DNA of 64,000 nt, from NCBI GenBank assembly GCA_025786725.1, contig JAHLTZ010000005.1, positions 310,001 to 374,000 on the forward strand. The letters run 5' to 3'. Each line of letters begins with the position of its first letter. Positions within the stretch are counted from its first letter, which is position 1. The notes under the pieces were generated by a model. The model did no database searches, was not told the DNA's origin, and saw only the letters and a list, made by a program, of their open reading frames with translations. The translations under genes and the position numbers were made by a program. This stretch comes from Syncephalis fuscata (lineage: Eukaryota > Zoopagomycota > Zoopagomycetes > Zoopagales > Piptocephalidaceae). Shown here piece after piece: positions 1 through 13,377 of the stretch.

Positions 1-3000
1 ATGGTCGAGATTTACTAGCAGTTGAAAGAACAAGTAGTCGGTCCTCGTCTAACCACTCACGTTCTTCTTCATTTGATGGTTATACAACAACTACATCGTT
101 AGTTAATATCCATGAGAACTCTACTGCAGGAATAACTAATCCTACTACGACTAACAGTAATAACATTAACATTAACAACAACAATGGTAATACTGCACGT
201 GCTCGGGCTGTCACCTTAGCATCAGGTTTATCAGGTCGCACCGGTCATTCGTCATTCTCGGCGAACAATGAATCAAATTCATACTTTCCTCTACGTTCCA
301 GTATGCCACTATCATTTGCTCCCGAATTCCATAATGATCCATTTCGTAGTCAGCAACGACAAGAGGAACAGCGTAGCTTGTTAACACCATTATCAACGTC
401 GGTATCATCATCGTCAGCCTCTTCACCTATCCCCTATTCTGAACAAACGAATCGTGATCATAGCAGTAAACATCTTATTAACCAAACAGACGATATTGAA
501 CGACGTGGATCACCAGATTCTACCAGTAATTCTGAAACAGAAACTGATACTCTACGTCGACCACTTATTCCCGGTACTGAATCAGCTAAATCTCGTGGTG
601 ATTTCAATATGAATAATAGCAATAATAATAGGCTATCAACAGCTACGGTTAGCACAACGTCTAGAGTTATGATAGGACAGAAGACAGACCAACAACAACA
701 CAGCAACAACGTGATTCATTTGAAGCCATTGTAGTTGATTTCCATCAAAATGATGTACAAGAACCTGATGCCCATGATAAGAATAATGGCCGTACAGTTA
801 CTACTACTCGGACTGTAGATGTTTTACGTCAACAACATGTACTGCTATTAGAGGATGATCTTGATGTAATTAATAGAAAGTGTAACAGTAATAGATAGAT
901 AGCTAATAGGCGATTGATGACCTCTCTAGTTACTTATATCGGCCTATCGATATAATCGTCGTTGGCTATTCTTTTATCGTTGGCCTGTTGCTTCACAGGC
1001 GGTATCTTCTATCTAATTGTACGTTGGATACCTCGATTATGGATCTATTTGGTGGGACAGCCTTGTTTATTAGGTGACGCTGAATGGGCTGTTGTTGAGG
1101 TAGGTCATATGAAGGGTATATTACATGTTACATGAGTTGTTAACCACGTTAATTAATAGAACAATGGAAACAACTAACGGTTGAATCTATTCATCGAGTA
1201 AATTATGGTGGGAAAATGTCTAATGTATTTTCTAACCAAAAGAGTGGTGACAAGGTAAATAGGATTACATTAATACATTATATTAGAAATGTTACTAATA
1301 ATGTTATTATAGATGGGTAATGAAATATTGCATACTATTAATTACTTTGATCATCGGTATATGAGATTTATATATAACCCAAAGTGTCAATTATTTATTC
1401 AAACCAAGTAAGTAATTAGTACATATTAGTAATGTATCATAGCTAATCCTATTATAGCGCATGGACCGATGAGCATTGGACGGATATGAGTATTTGTCGA
1501 CGAGGCATTTCACGGGCAGTTTATCAAGAACGTAAAACTGTATTTGGTTCCAACCTAGTGAATATTGAACAGAAATCAATTATACAATTACTTGTTGATG
1601 AAGTAAGTAACGACTAGATGGCTTTGTAGTATAGCATTGATATTAATGTTGCTATTAGGTGCTACATCCATTTTATATATTCCAAATATTCAGTGTTGTT
1701 CTATGGGGATTTGACGAGTATTACTACTATGCCGCGTGTATTGTTATCATTTCAGCCTTCTCTATTGGTCAAACATTGATAGAGACCCGTCGTAATGTCA
1801 ATCGTATGCGAGATATGGCCCGTTTTGCCTGTGAATTACGTGTATTCCGTGATGGACAATGGTTACAACTCAGTTCAGAAGAGTTAGTGCCGGGTGATTT
1901 AATTGATATCAATGATGTACAAACATACCCGGCTGATTTAATTCTATTAACGGGCGACTGTATTGTTAATGAGAGCATGCTTACCGGTGAAAGTGTACCT
2001 GTATCAAAGACACCTTGTGAATCGAGTGCCATGTCAGGCTATGATCCTATTGCCTCGAATGTCTCTCCTGAACTAGCCCGTCACTTTCTATTTGGTGGTA
2101 CGAAGGCGGTTCGAGTAAGGCCTGGTACAGGCTGGAATAGTCAACCAATAGCAGCGGCCATGGTATTACGTACTGGATTCAATTCTACTAAAGGTGCACT
2201 CGTTCGATCTGTACTCTATCCACGTCCTAATCGATTCAAGTTTTATCGAGACTCTTTCCGCTTTATTGGTGTATTGTCGGCTATTGCGATGATTGGATTT
2301 GCCGCTAGTGTAGCGAATTTCATTCGACTTGGTCTAACCTTTCATCGTATTATTCTACGGGCCTTGGATTTAATCACGGTTGTTGTGCCGCCTGCCCTCC
2401 CTGCCACCCTTTCTATTGGTACCAACTTTGCCATTCATCGATTACGCAAGGCCAACATCTATTGCATTAGTCCACCTCGTGTTAATGTGGCCGGCAAGAT
2501 TAACATTATGTGCTTTGACAAGACGGGCACCCTTACCGAGGATGGATTAGATGTATTAGGGGCACGATCTGTTGATCGATCTACCGGTCAATTCGACTCA
2601 CTAATGGAACAAGCAAAAAAGCTCGTTTGTCCATCGAGTAAAGATGATGCCGCTGCTGATATGCATCTATCATTATTCCACGCTCTTGCCACTTGCCATT
2701 CATTGAAACTAGTTGACAATGAGCTGATTGGTGATCCGTTGGATTTAAAGATGTTTGACTTTACTGGTTGGACGCTTGAAGAAAGCGGTATGGCATCGGC
2801 TGGTGTACCTCGAGCACTGGCCAACAATGAGGCACCAGCAATGTTTGGTGGTATTGTACCAACGGTGGTACGGCCACCCGATACCCATGCTATGGATCTA
2901 TCGGATCTTATCCGTCACACCGATAGTACAACCGGTGAATTAATCGATGAATCAATGGTAGAATTGGGTATTCTACGCTGTTTTGAATTCTCTGCGGCCC

Positions 3001-4872
3001 TTCGACGTATGAGTGTGCTGATTAAACAGCTGGGTCAACACTCTACAGCCGCTTATGTTAAAGGGGCACCTGAAGTGATGAAGGATATTTGTCGACCTGC
3101 TTCTGTACCTAATAACTTTGATAAGTTATTGGCCGAGTATACACATCGTGGCTATCGTGTCATTGCCTGTGCCGGTAAAAGCATGGATCAACTAAGCTGG
3201 GTTAAATCACAGCGTATCAGTCGTGATCAAGTAGAAAGTGACCTTACTTTTCTCGGTTTTATTATCTTTGAAAACAAACTAAAGGCACCTACTGCTGGAG
3301 TAATTGAGACATTACATACCGCGAATATTCGTCAAGTTATGTGTACAGGTAAGCTGAATTTATTTACTAAATAGCGATAATAGATATACTAATGATATAT
3401 TAATGTAACAATATATAGGTGACAATGTATTGACAGCCATTAGTGTATCAAGAGAATGTGGATTAGTACGACCTGAATCGCAAGTTTATGTACCTCGATT
3501 AAACATTAGTAAACAAGGTAAATAATAATAATAACAATAGTATTTAATTAATTCATTAATTATGTTATTAGTTATGATAGAAAATGAACAAATTAATCAT
3601 GATAGTGAATCAGAACAACGAGAAGGTGAATCAACACTATCAACTGTGATTTGGGAGAATGTAGATTCACCTGAATATCGATTGGATCCCTACACATTAC
3701 AAGTACTTGATGTTAATCCGACATTAGTGTCATCACAACAACAACAACGACAACAAACAAATGCCACTGGACGACCACGTTTTAATCCAAGTCGTGATTA
3801 TGAATTGGCCATTACCGGTGAAGTATTCCGTTGGATGGTTGATCATGCACCACGTCAAGTACTGCATCGAATGCTGGTAAAGAGTCCCATCTTTGCTCGT
3901 ATGTCACCAGATGAGAAGCAAGAACTAGTAGAGAAGTTACAAGAACTTGGTTACTGTGTAGGATTCTGTGGTGATGGTGCCAATGACTGTGGTGCATTAA
4001 GAGCCGCAGATGTTGGTGTATCACTGTCAGAGGAAGAAGCCTCGGTGGCTGCACCGTTTACTAGTGCCACAACAGATGTTCGCTGTGTCATTAAAGTGAT
4101 TCGCGAAGGGCGTGCCGCATTGGTAACAAGCTTTAGCTGCTTTAAATTTATGGCACTTTATAGTATGATTCAATTTGTCACTGTTGGTCTGTTGTATACA
4201 TTTGCCTATCAAATGGCCGATCTACAATACCTGTTCATCGATTTGTTTATCATTATGCCCGTGGCCATTTCTATGGGTCGTACGGGTGCCTTCCCTCGTT
4301 TATCGACGCAACGACCAACGGCCAATCTTGTATCGCATAAGGTGTTAGCATCGATCTGTGGTCAGATTGCAGTACAGGCAGGCTTCCAGCTAATTGTCTA
4401 CTATCTTACCGCCAGTCAGCCGTGGTATGTACCGCCACCCACCCCCGATCCCGATGACCCAAATGTGCTATGCTATATCAACTCAACGCTATTTACCATT
4501 TCTTGTTTCCAATATATATTTGTGGCGGCCGTATTTAGTGTAGGGGCACCTTTCCGTCGTTCTATGTTTAGTAATGCATGGTTTATCGTCTCGATGGTCG
4601 CTCTATTTGGTATATCCGTCTATTTAACTGCCTTCCCTTCAGCTACGATTCGTGACTGGATGGAAATGATGCCTATTCCTCTTTCATTTGCGCGTATCCT
4701 ACTCGGTCTTATGGTAGGTATGCTGGCGGTTACTTTCCTCGTTGAATTGTTACTAGCACCGCGTATTGCCCAGCTATCAAAGAAGTGCAAGCTAGCTATT
4801 CGACGCTGGCGAGGTTTACCGGCTAAGGAAGCGCCTAAACCTTACAAAGTGGCCCTTAAATCATTCCGCTAA
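1..4872 (+). CDS. P5B-type cation-transporting P-type ATPase (ATP13A2/Ypk9-like), 5' partial
   Basis: Predicted endo-lysosomal/vacuolar P5B ATPase; characterised family members export polyamines from the lysosome. The Ser/Asn-rich N-terminus is already open at base 3. Clear exons are about 1160-1254, 1313-1407, 1458-1602, 1659-3348, 3419-3517 and 3572-4872, all with GT-AG borders. Visible motifs are PADLILL, LTGES (actuator), the P5B-type PPALP helix, the phosphorylation site DKTGT (about 2517-2531), KGAPE, and the hinge GDGAND near 3970. The C-terminal membrane helices are complete and TAA ends the gene at 4872. Two problems lie upstream: a reading-frame change near 670-700 and another near 970-980, inside the first membrane region (after the residues YNRRWLFFY). 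An intron at about 863-929 is likely. The rest of the pump is intact, so I read these as assembly indels, although a damaged N-terminus cannot be excluded. Confidence 0.92.
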
Positions 4873-5147
4873 ATGATGCCCTTAATGATTTTGTTACGTT
4901 ACATTTATTCTTTTTACAGTATGAATAGGATTATTAAATAAAATTTTATTTTTAACAACATTTAGTAATTAGTAATTAATGTTAGATGATTAGTGATCAA
5001 TATTAATTTTATGGGTCGGATCAGGTCGTTTTTATTGTCCGAGTTTTCTTTTTCTTTTCTATTGCACGCGGGCGATTTATGCAACAACACTAGATCGTTG
5101 TTAGGCGCTGTAGTAGATTGTTTTAGTTTTTAATAATCACAACAACG

Positions 5148-5653
5148 ATGTCTAATAATATAAACGCTGAGGCAACGCCTGTCGACCCAACCGTTGCTGC
5201 TCTGCTGCTGATACGACAACGGCAACTACTTCGTCCAAAGCGGAGTCTGCGTCGCAAGAGCAAGACACAAGCGCGGCCTATAATGAGGAGACCGGCGAGA
5301 TCAATTGGGATTGTCCTTGTCTCGGCGGTATGGCTGACGGGCCGTGTGGTGAGGAATTCAAAACAGCTTTTAGTTGTTTCGTCTATTCAGAAGCGGAACC
5401 AAAAGGTATGGATTGTGTAGACGCGTTCAAACTGATGCAAGATTGTTTCCGTCGTTACCCCGAAGCCTATGCTGACGAACTAGCCGACGTCGATGACGAG
5501 GAAAACAAAGAACTCGAAGGTCTTGAAGGTCTTGACGATGAGTTTTGGGATGGACCATTGTCGACAAGCGATAAGAATCAACGCTACCATAACGATAACC
5601 ACAACGACGAGGATAGTCTTCAATCGTTGTTGAATGAAACGGCACCGCGATAA
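5148..5653 (+). CDS. MIA40: Mitochondrial intermembrane-space import oxidoreductase Mia40/CHCHD4
   Basis: Mia40 oxidises cysteine-motif substrates entering the mitochondrial intermembrane space, working with Erv1. The redox CPC motif is visible (WDCPCLGG, about 5309-5332), followed by the twin CX9C CHCH fold: [11 protein letters not shown] and [11 protein letters not shown]. After that comes an acidic tail rich in D, E and N. The start at 5148 ([11 protein letters not shown]) and the CPC-containing part are in different frames; one base must be gained or lost in the repetitive GCTGCTCTGCTGCTG stretch at about 5195-5215. The CPC and CHCH part is uninterrupted to TAA at 5653. No transmembrane anchor is seen, so this is the short, animal-like form rather than the long yeast form. 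A single-base assembly error is the simplest reading. Confidence 0.88.
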
Positions 5654-5968
5654 TCCAATAGTTGAATCAAAAGAATGAGCAGTGCTGTTTTAGCATACAT
5701 GTTTTTATTAATTATAAGTAGCACTGAATAAATGTGCATGATAGCGTCTATATTGATTATTATTCTTTTTCTTCTTATTGTCATGAATAATGTAGCACGG
5801 ATGTAACATTAGTGCTTTTATTAACTAGTCATCATTTGTGTTTAAATAGTACGGTGTTGATTTGCAGGTTGAGTAAATAGTTGGCATGACAACTAGTATA
5901 ATGGTAAATTCAAGTATAGCGTGTAAAATATTAAATAAACTATTTAATATTCATTATTAATTATTAAG

Positions 5969-7888
5969 ATGGAGGATACTGCATTTGAGATAGAGGCAAG
6001 ACGGCAGCTTGCATTAGTGCGAAAGTCAAAATTAATTAATATTTATAAACATTAGAGAATGGAGAGTTGCCCAGTTATGCTCAACTAAATGATTTGTGCA
6101 TGAAATTGAAGATAATCAAACACTAAATGAAATAGCATCTAAATGTCTGTTACGGGCCAAACTCTTTTCGATCTAGTAAAGGTAGTATTTAAAGATACGC
6201 GCGATTATGCGGGAGAAACAAGCACAAGTAATCGTTGGAAGGATATATTAATACCAAATGAACAGCTGACTTCATTATCACAAAGTGAGTATGGGTATTT
6301 ATGTTGTAAATTAGTTGTGTGTTAATCAGCTATCTGAGCAAAGTTTGTGAAGAATATTCACTTAGCCAAACAGATACTGATGCTGATATTCAGACCGACA
6401 TTTCAAGGATACATTTTGTTAATGTGGTGGATCTGCTATTAACATCTATCCACTTTTGTGAATTACTTTTAGAGTTTTACTCTATTTTACATGAAGCTTT
6501 AGCGCTAGAGGGAAATAGACCAGCTAGCGTTAGTTTTACTCCATCCAGCATATGCGGAAATGATGCGGAAGATAGTATAGAAACAATAGCGGAAGATCTT
6601 GAATACCGTCGTTTAAATGTACAGTCTAATCAAGTCTATGATGGATTTTCACGCATTGAAAAAAAGCGAATGGAACTACGTTCGCGCTATAGAATCTTTT
6701 TAAGAAAATTTCAAGATCACCAACAATACCGCGACGCGTTTATCGACATAGTTAAAATTGTTCCAAAAATAGGCTATTGGAAAAAGTATAAAGCCAGTAT
6801 TACTAGCCAGTCAATTGACGACAATAGCGATATAAAGGCGTACCAACAAATATTCCAATTGCTGGAGGAACAAGCAAATAACTTATTGCTACCATTGCTT
6901 GATAGCTCTTCTAATTTATACACTAGAATTGCCAAGGATAAAAAGGCACGAAAATATTGCTGCCAGCTAAGTGAGTTTGTGTTAAGAACATTGCAAGAAC
7001 CAGATTATATGTTTTCAGAACAAGGTGCTCGTAAATACGATGGTTTAATATTTCAATGCTGTCAATATCTTACGTTGGTCATCAAGAATATGTAAAGCAA
7101 GTTGATAATAAGCTTTGGCTATTTATTAAAGCGTTGTTAAAGGATGAAATTGGCGAGAAGCTTTTTACGGATCTAGAGGAGATTATTCAAGTAGCAGTTT
7201 TGGATAGCGATGGACGACCCACCATTAAACTTGATTTAATGCGTGACATTTCATTCTTATTACATCAGTTTTTCTCGCATTTGGAGTTTCTACCACTACC
7301 TAATATTATAACTGATACAAAAAGCACGTATCTTAGTTTGCGAAATATAGTACTACACTGTCCGACTTTACTACCGGAACAACTTACGATACGAGCCGTG
7401 TCTCACGTCAACTTTTCTGGCGAAAATCCAGTAGTTCGTAATTCGGTACGGGTAGTGATTGAGCAGATTAAAGGCGAGGCCAGTGATATTGCATTTCAGT
7501 ATAGAAGTAGACGATTTTCTCGGATAAAACATGAAGGATTAGTAACTGTCAACTTGACGCAAGGAAACGGCATGAGAATTGAGCTTTTAATTACTACGCC
7601 TCAACCGGGCGATGAAGAGACAAAAATAAAATTAAGCTTAGTTTCTGTTAATATGGGACAGTTGAGATTAAGGTTTAAGGGTAAACACCGCTGGTAAGTA
7701 TAAAATAAATTGTATATATTAATGATATTGCATTTTATTAACATAGTTTGCTTTAAAGTTTTGTTTATAGATTAGTAGAACCAACAATTAATATTATTGC
7801 CCGTAAAATGATAGGCAAGTTGATGGCCGATACAATATATCAATGGGCGCGTACACTGGATGAAAAAATGAATCTGCCGGCACATTAA
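5969..7888 (+). CDS. HAM1-like fungal protein (putative BPI-like lipid-binding fold), frameshifted
   Basis: Resembles the fungus-specific HAM1-like family, large proteins with an alpha-helical N-part and a C-terminal barrel-like domain; the cellular role is not established. The segment LLPEQLTIRAVSHVNFSG followed by a run of beta-strands and the closing GKHRW / LVEPTINIIARKM resembles that C-terminal region. The N-terminal start is ATG 5969. Introns are likely at about 6284-6328 (GTGAGT...TCAG) and 7692-7770. The reading frame changes near 6110, 6170 and 7080, and the last splice junction does not keep phase. So many breaks in one gene fit either a decaying copy or clustered sequencing indels. 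The family assignment rests on remembered resemblance and needs a profile search. Confidence 0.48.
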
Positions 7889-10570
7889 GCGATATTTTAT
7901 GTAAATTAAAACTAGCTAAAGAGAATAATAAAAACAGAGAGTGAATTTAGATGCTGAACTAAATATTATTGTTATTATTGCTTTTATTCAAATATACTTG
8001 GCTAATATCTAAACTAATAGTGTATAGTTTTGTCATTAAATAAATGGTTTATACTAAATGAATATGCGATAGAAACTGTGTAATTAACAATGGCTGTGAT
8101 ACGTTAAAATGTCGTAAAACTAAAGCGTAGTATTATTATTTAACCAATTCGATACTTTGTATTCTGCTAACTTCGTACTACATTAAATATTTCTATTGCT
8201 ATTATTTGTAACCTTGCCGATCCAATTTTAGCTAAACAATTATAGCCAATATTAACTTTGTGCCGAATTGGAACAAGCATTTAATTCGAATTAAAGGTTT
8301 ATTAGTTTTTTATTAGACTATTAGCTTGGTTGCGTGAAGCAAATTAACGAACAATAATTAAACAAAAGCCTGATCAAAAGCAAAACATTGGCTAGACGAT
8401 GTTACAGAAAACATGCGCTGTTATATATTCCAAACACTGATGTAACTGAGTTGATATATTACAATATTAGACAGGCGTCTTCTTAATAAAAAGTTAGTAA
8501 TACCGTTTTGCGATATTCAAAGCAAAACAACCGGACTGCCTGGCAGCACGTTTAAATAAATCTTTGAAACATTGACACGAGATAGCACATGTTACTGGTT
8601 GCCTGATACATATAGCATGCTTGCCGATGTTTGAACACTACACCAATGACGTAAAGTGCCAATTTAAATCGCGCATTTGGATATTGATCAGATGTTTGTA
8701 TTTCTCTCATGCTCAATTATGGAATTTGATTGAGTATTATTGTTCTATAATTGTTCAGCCTATGTTTCTAGAGCTATTTTGACGAATTTAGTCTTTACTT
8801 GCCAATCAGGGACAACTCTAGCGCTGTAGTCCACTATTTACAACGTTTCAATAGCATTTGCTTTTAATACCGCTTTATTCTCCGCCAGTTAAATTTGGAC
8901 GTTTAAAATAGTAGAAAGAAAACTGCTACTTTGTTTATGCTCCCATATAACCCGTTAATGACGCCCCATTATTCATGAAGTTGTTTGTTGCAAACAAGGT
9001 TTCATTTTTAAATGGCACGTTTTTACTCCTATTCATGGTGCCCAAGCGGGTTTGTCATTCATCACTGTGTTGATACTTGCGAATATAAGACCATCCGTTC
9101 GGAGTCTCGTTACAGCCACTCCCCCTTTTACGGCTATCTTTCATGGAGACATTCAAACCACGACCCACCAATTCCATAAAAACTTCACTTAACGCACATT
9201 TACTTTTAAAAACTACTCATTCCTACGTCTGCCTGCCACTTTGCCACTTTACGTTTACACACTAAATAGAACTTCATCCTCCTGCTATTCCAGCCCTGGT
9301 GGCACAGGTAGACATCCATTTCTCTACGACACATTCCACGAGCCAAGTATCACAGAAACGTGCTACTTTGGTAGTTTGGCCGGCCAAATTGCCATTGCCC
9401 TATCGAATTATCAACGGACCTAAATACATCACACAACTACGAATAAACCATAAAAGCAGTGGCTACCATCACGAAACAAAGTAAGCGGAGCCACCTTGTT
9501 TTCATAAAAGCATCATTGGTAAGTAGAGGCGAGAGTAATACTACTGTATAGGCGAGAGTATGTGTGTGAAGGGTGATACACATCTGGTATTCAGCAGCGA
9601 ATTATTCGACAACTAGTATCAGTGTGGAGTACATACAGTTTGTCATATGATAATTGGCCTTATCTCTCCTCGCCTTTCGTAATTGTTTGATGTTCGTATT
9701 TTGTCAATTTATCCGTTAATTGTTGTTGGATTTCTATCGACTGCCAGTGGCGCAGTTGACAGCAGCTATGACCCAGCACAATGCTTAGAATTACTGGCGA
9801 TCTTAACACATCTGCACTTCTATTGTCCGACTATTTCCGTAATAGTCACGTAGTTTGCTGTTTAAAGATGGTTGCATTAACTTGCCACTTGAAACTTCTG
9901 AAAATGGCACGAGTTGTGGCAGTTCTCCTTTAATTGGCCTCGTGCGCTTGTAACACTCAAGCGGGTACTACACAATCGTTTTTTCGATTATTTTACATCG
10001 CCAACGGAGCTTTATGGCATGGTCATTTATCTATCATTTATCGCTTTTTTAAACGCTCAATTACGAACCAATTTTTTCTTAACGACTTTGATTTTTATTC
10101 AACAATTATTTCGCCTGTGGGTTTTTGTTTTCTAGCGTTCCTTCTCCATTATCAATTATCACACTATTTATAAGAATTGGCTTGGGCTTAATAAGCGGTA
10201 TTTCCCATTGTTATCGCGTATAAACTAGTGATTATCGGAGTGGCGATTATCGCTGATTTGCGCATATTGTGATTCGTAAGGTTTCACACCATTTTTTTTA
10301 CTTCAGACATTATTTATACACAGTGAGTGAGTACTTGTCAATGCGTTTTTACACATAGTTTTTATAATTGGTCATTTTTGCTGCACTCTATGATCTATTT
10401 TTGCTTTTGAATTCATCAAACCAGAACCTATTAGCTAATCAACCAGTATTGTCTTTTATTTGAATACCTGCCTACAGTTTAGTTATTTATCCGCAGGCCG
10501 GCATTAAATACTCTAAACGATTTAACGGACATTTCAGTATTAAAGAAAGCATTATTTTTAAATAGCAAAC
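7889..10570. other. Intergenic region, no supported gene
   Basis: About 2.7 kb with only short overlapping open frames (for example 9241-9484 and 9914-10173) that lack family resemblance, splice structure or codon bias. The part from about 9000 to 10500 is less AT-rich than other spacers and could hold the promoter or a long leader of the membrane protein at 10571. No RNA gene or repeat was recognised. Confidence 0.5.
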
Positions 10571-11975
10571 ATGAACAGATTAAACAGCAGCAAACTGAAT
10601 AGCAACAACAGTGCTAGCCGTGCAGGCTCACCATACAGGCTATGTGTGAAGCTTATGCTAATGGCTTATCTACTGGTTGTTTTCATTTATCCATTTTCGC
10701 CCGTTCATGCTCAAACTCAACGCATGCCAGCAAGACAGATGGCAGCATCAGATGATACCATTACTTCAGTAGAACGACAAACCTTTCTACGCTACGGAGT
10801 GCGATGGCTAGATAAGAGTCAAAAGTTTTTTGGTGCCACGCTAAATATCAGCATGGCCAATGCAATTGAAGCTCCTGGCTGGAAGTTTAATTTTCAGTTT
10901 AAGAACCAGGATGTAGGCCTTATGGAGTACTGGGGCAACTGGCAAGCTAACATGTTGACCTCTAACCAGTATGAAGTCTATCCAGAGAATCTGGAACCAG
11001 ACCAGGATGGTGTATACTACTTCAGCTTCAATGGTTACTTTGGCACCGACACAGTGTCAGATGAGCTACTTCGTGGTCTGCAAATTAGCGCATCAACCAT
11101 TTATCCCAAGACGAGTAATCCCATCAATATAACGTCGTTAGGAAGTGCCAACTTTTACAACGCCCCAATTGCTTCAGGCTTGCCAACTGGGCCGTTTGGC
11201 AACTTTTTACGCTCAGAAACCGACAGTTTACAACGAAAGTTTATCACAAGCAACAGAAGCGATGCCAATGGTCTTTCTGTCGAGTCTGCAACTCCCAAGC
11301 CAACAAACCTGCATCCAACACCGGTCTCTACGTCACGTCATCGCTTTTGGGCACATTTATGCTTATTATGGGCGTTGCGACGTTATGAGTTACCGTTCGC
11401 GCAAAACATACCGACATCAGCTTGAAGACAAAAGCAATGAGATGCGCAATCGTCCAGTTGATATCAAACAGCTACCACGATTGGATGCCGATGACAGCAT
11501 TGGCGGTGGCTATGCACCAGTAGTCACGACTCGGCCCACACGCGATCAGCTGTTAACAATTCCAACGAATCCAGATCGCATATCTCGTCGTATCCCGATG
11601 CAATCGATCGATATACAATCACCAATAACAAAGGAAAATCCAGTATTGTTCAATCATCAGCTTTCACCTTTTCCGAGGAAGCCATCTGCGATTAAATCTA
11701 GCTCTCCACTTAGTGCACATCATGTAATTAACGAATATGCGAATAACGGAAGTCATTCCGAGATGAGCGCAATTCTACCTGATGATTTGGAAGAGGTGAC
11801 GGTAGAAACACACTCGGATCGTATGACAATTCTTCCCAATTCACTAAACGGCTCAGCAAATTCTCGCCGTTTTCTAACTTCGGATAGTTATCCGCCACCA
11901 CCAACACTATCTGTTATTCATGATTCATATCATTTGGATAGTATATATGGTCGAAAAAGTAATGGAGAAAAATAA
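10571..11975 (+). CDS. Putative type I membrane protein with CBM2-like ectodomain
   Basis: Begins with a hydrophobic signal segment (LCVKLMLMAYLLVVFIYPF) ending near HAQ. An ectodomain of about 130 residues follows, with a beta-sandwich pattern: spaced tryptophans in GWKFNFQF and YWGNWQAN, then YYFSFNGYFG. This resembles CBM2-type carbohydrate-binding domains. After a Ser/Thr-rich stretch comes a hydrophobic helix (about 11330-11390, SLLGTFMLIMGVATL), a basic stop-transfer SYRSRKTYR, and a long polar tail ending TAA at 11975. The ectodomain, helix and tail lie in three different frames, so two indels are needed near 11290 and 11390. If they are assembly errors, the protein is a single-pass surface protein facing the wall, perhaps a glycan sensor. 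The CBM2 link is inference. Confidence 0.5.
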
Positions 11976-12718
11976 ATGAATATTATTTAGTTGTATGTAT
12001 GTGTGGACAATTGTCAAAAGTGCTAATTATGTTGTAATGAAGTGTATCAGGCAGCAAATAGCTGGTGCGACTTATTCAATTAATAAAACAGCAATATATT
12101 ATAACATTGCGATACAAAGCAAGTTACCAAATAACGTATTACAGCTAATAATACAATCTTTTTTGACATATTTGTTAGTATTATAATTAAATAGGTCCAG
12201 TACAATTGCGTTCACATTAGTCATTTTAACAATAACATTGATGATTTGTTTAAATTGTTTTATTTATGTTACTGTTGTTATTCCACCATATTAACTAATT
12301 TGTTACCGTTTGTTACGTTGAAATTAAATGATTGCATTTGCTAGTATCCGCACAGTTAAACTAAATATTCGCTTTATTAAATGTGAAACTGGACGATGAA
12401 TGGCATTATCATCAATATTAACAATGTATTGTTTTTTATCCATTCATCCGCTTTATAAATACTCTATGTTCTATAAACTATACTTTGTTAATAAAAGTTG
12501 TATCCTTGTTGCTAGTCACTTTGGTGTTTCATATGTATATATAAAATGTAACAAACAAGCGATAATTACCCATACGTTTAGTTGAAAATGTCTTTGTTCT
12601 TTTCCAATGCATTGTGTCTACGTTTTCAAATACACAGGATAATTGCATAGAGTTAGGTTACTTGAAACTTTTTAAATCTTTATTCTAAGAAATGCTTTAT
12701 TCCAGCATATTTCATTCA
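11976..12718. other. Intergenic spacer
   Basis: AT-rich spacer between the membrane protein and the secreted-protein pair. Open frames at 11995-12186 and 12400-12585 are low-complexity and unsupported. No gene is called. Confidence 0.5.
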
Positions 12719-12727
12719 TATAAATAG
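12719..12727 (+). promoter_or_regulatory. TATA box of CBM19 secreted-protein gene
   Basis: TATAAATAG lies 146 bp before ATG 12865. The following leader is similar to that of the paralogue at 14684 (both contain a CTGCTGG(A/C)CAGTA element about 45 bp before the start), which shows the promoters duplicated together with the genes. Confidence 0.55.
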
Positions 12728-12864
12728 ACCTCTGAATACACTAGAGTCGGTCTATCCTCATATCATTCATTCGTTTTCCCACTCAATTCAATTTTAACAC
12801 GCCTTTATAGAACTCTGCTGGACAGTAGTTTAACGATTATCAATCTGATTATCAATACATCGTC

Positions 12865-13377
12865 ATGCAATCGTCAATCATCGCCGCGTTGCTGCACTCG
12901 TGTTCGCCGCTGCCAATGTATCCGCAGAAGGAAAAGTGCCATGCATTTATCAGATTGGAAAGATACTTGTCAAGCAGAATGCTTAAAGATTGGGCCAAAT
13001 ATCCAATTCAATCGTTGCTACGACTTTAACGAGGCCAATGTGATGTGCAAGTGTAATGACCAAGATTTGACAAGCAAGATAATTGCTATGTTTAAGCCAC
13101 CACAAGCACCGCCACAAGTCCCCTCACAAACTCTCCCACAAGCTCCAATCATCCAGCTCCCCTGTTGTGGAACCCATCAATGAGCCAGTCAATGAACCTA
13201 AACCAATTCCAAAGGTTGATACCCCAGCTCTTCATCTGCTGGTGCAGCTTGTGTACATGGCGCATGGGATTGCGATGGCAATATGGCAAAACTATGCAGC
13301 AACAGCGCTTGGTTTAACATTGGTGCCCTCCAGGAACCCAGTGTGTTAAGTCGGGCACAGCAATTGTCTGCAAATAA
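12865..13377 (+). CDS. Small secreted cysteine-rich protein with C-terminal CBM19-type domain, frameshifted
   Basis: Secreted modular protein. The parts, in order, are a signal peptide (start MQSSIIA, about 12865-12930), a cysteine domain of the form C-X3-C-X11-C-X9-C-X-C (around DTCQAECLKIG and NRCYDFNEANVMCKC, about 12945-13050), a Pro/Gln-rich linker, and a C-terminal domain. That last domain reads ACVHGAWDCDGNMAKLC then AW and CPPGTQC, ending VCK and TAA at 13377. The spacing matches CBM19, the fungal chitin-binding module found on chitinases. The parts lie in different frames; at least three indels are required (near 12888, 12935 and 13295, with a further change in the linker). The cysteine pattern of the CBM19 part is complete, so either the gene is recently dead or the sequence has errors. 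Confidence 0.55.

Noticed and set aside
5427-5645. Minus-strand frame over Mia40
   Set aside because: Antisense shadow of the conserved CHCH gene.
9241-10173. Several 60-80 codon frames upstream of the CBM2-like gene
   Set aside because: Overlapping frames with no codon bias, splice sites or protein-like features.
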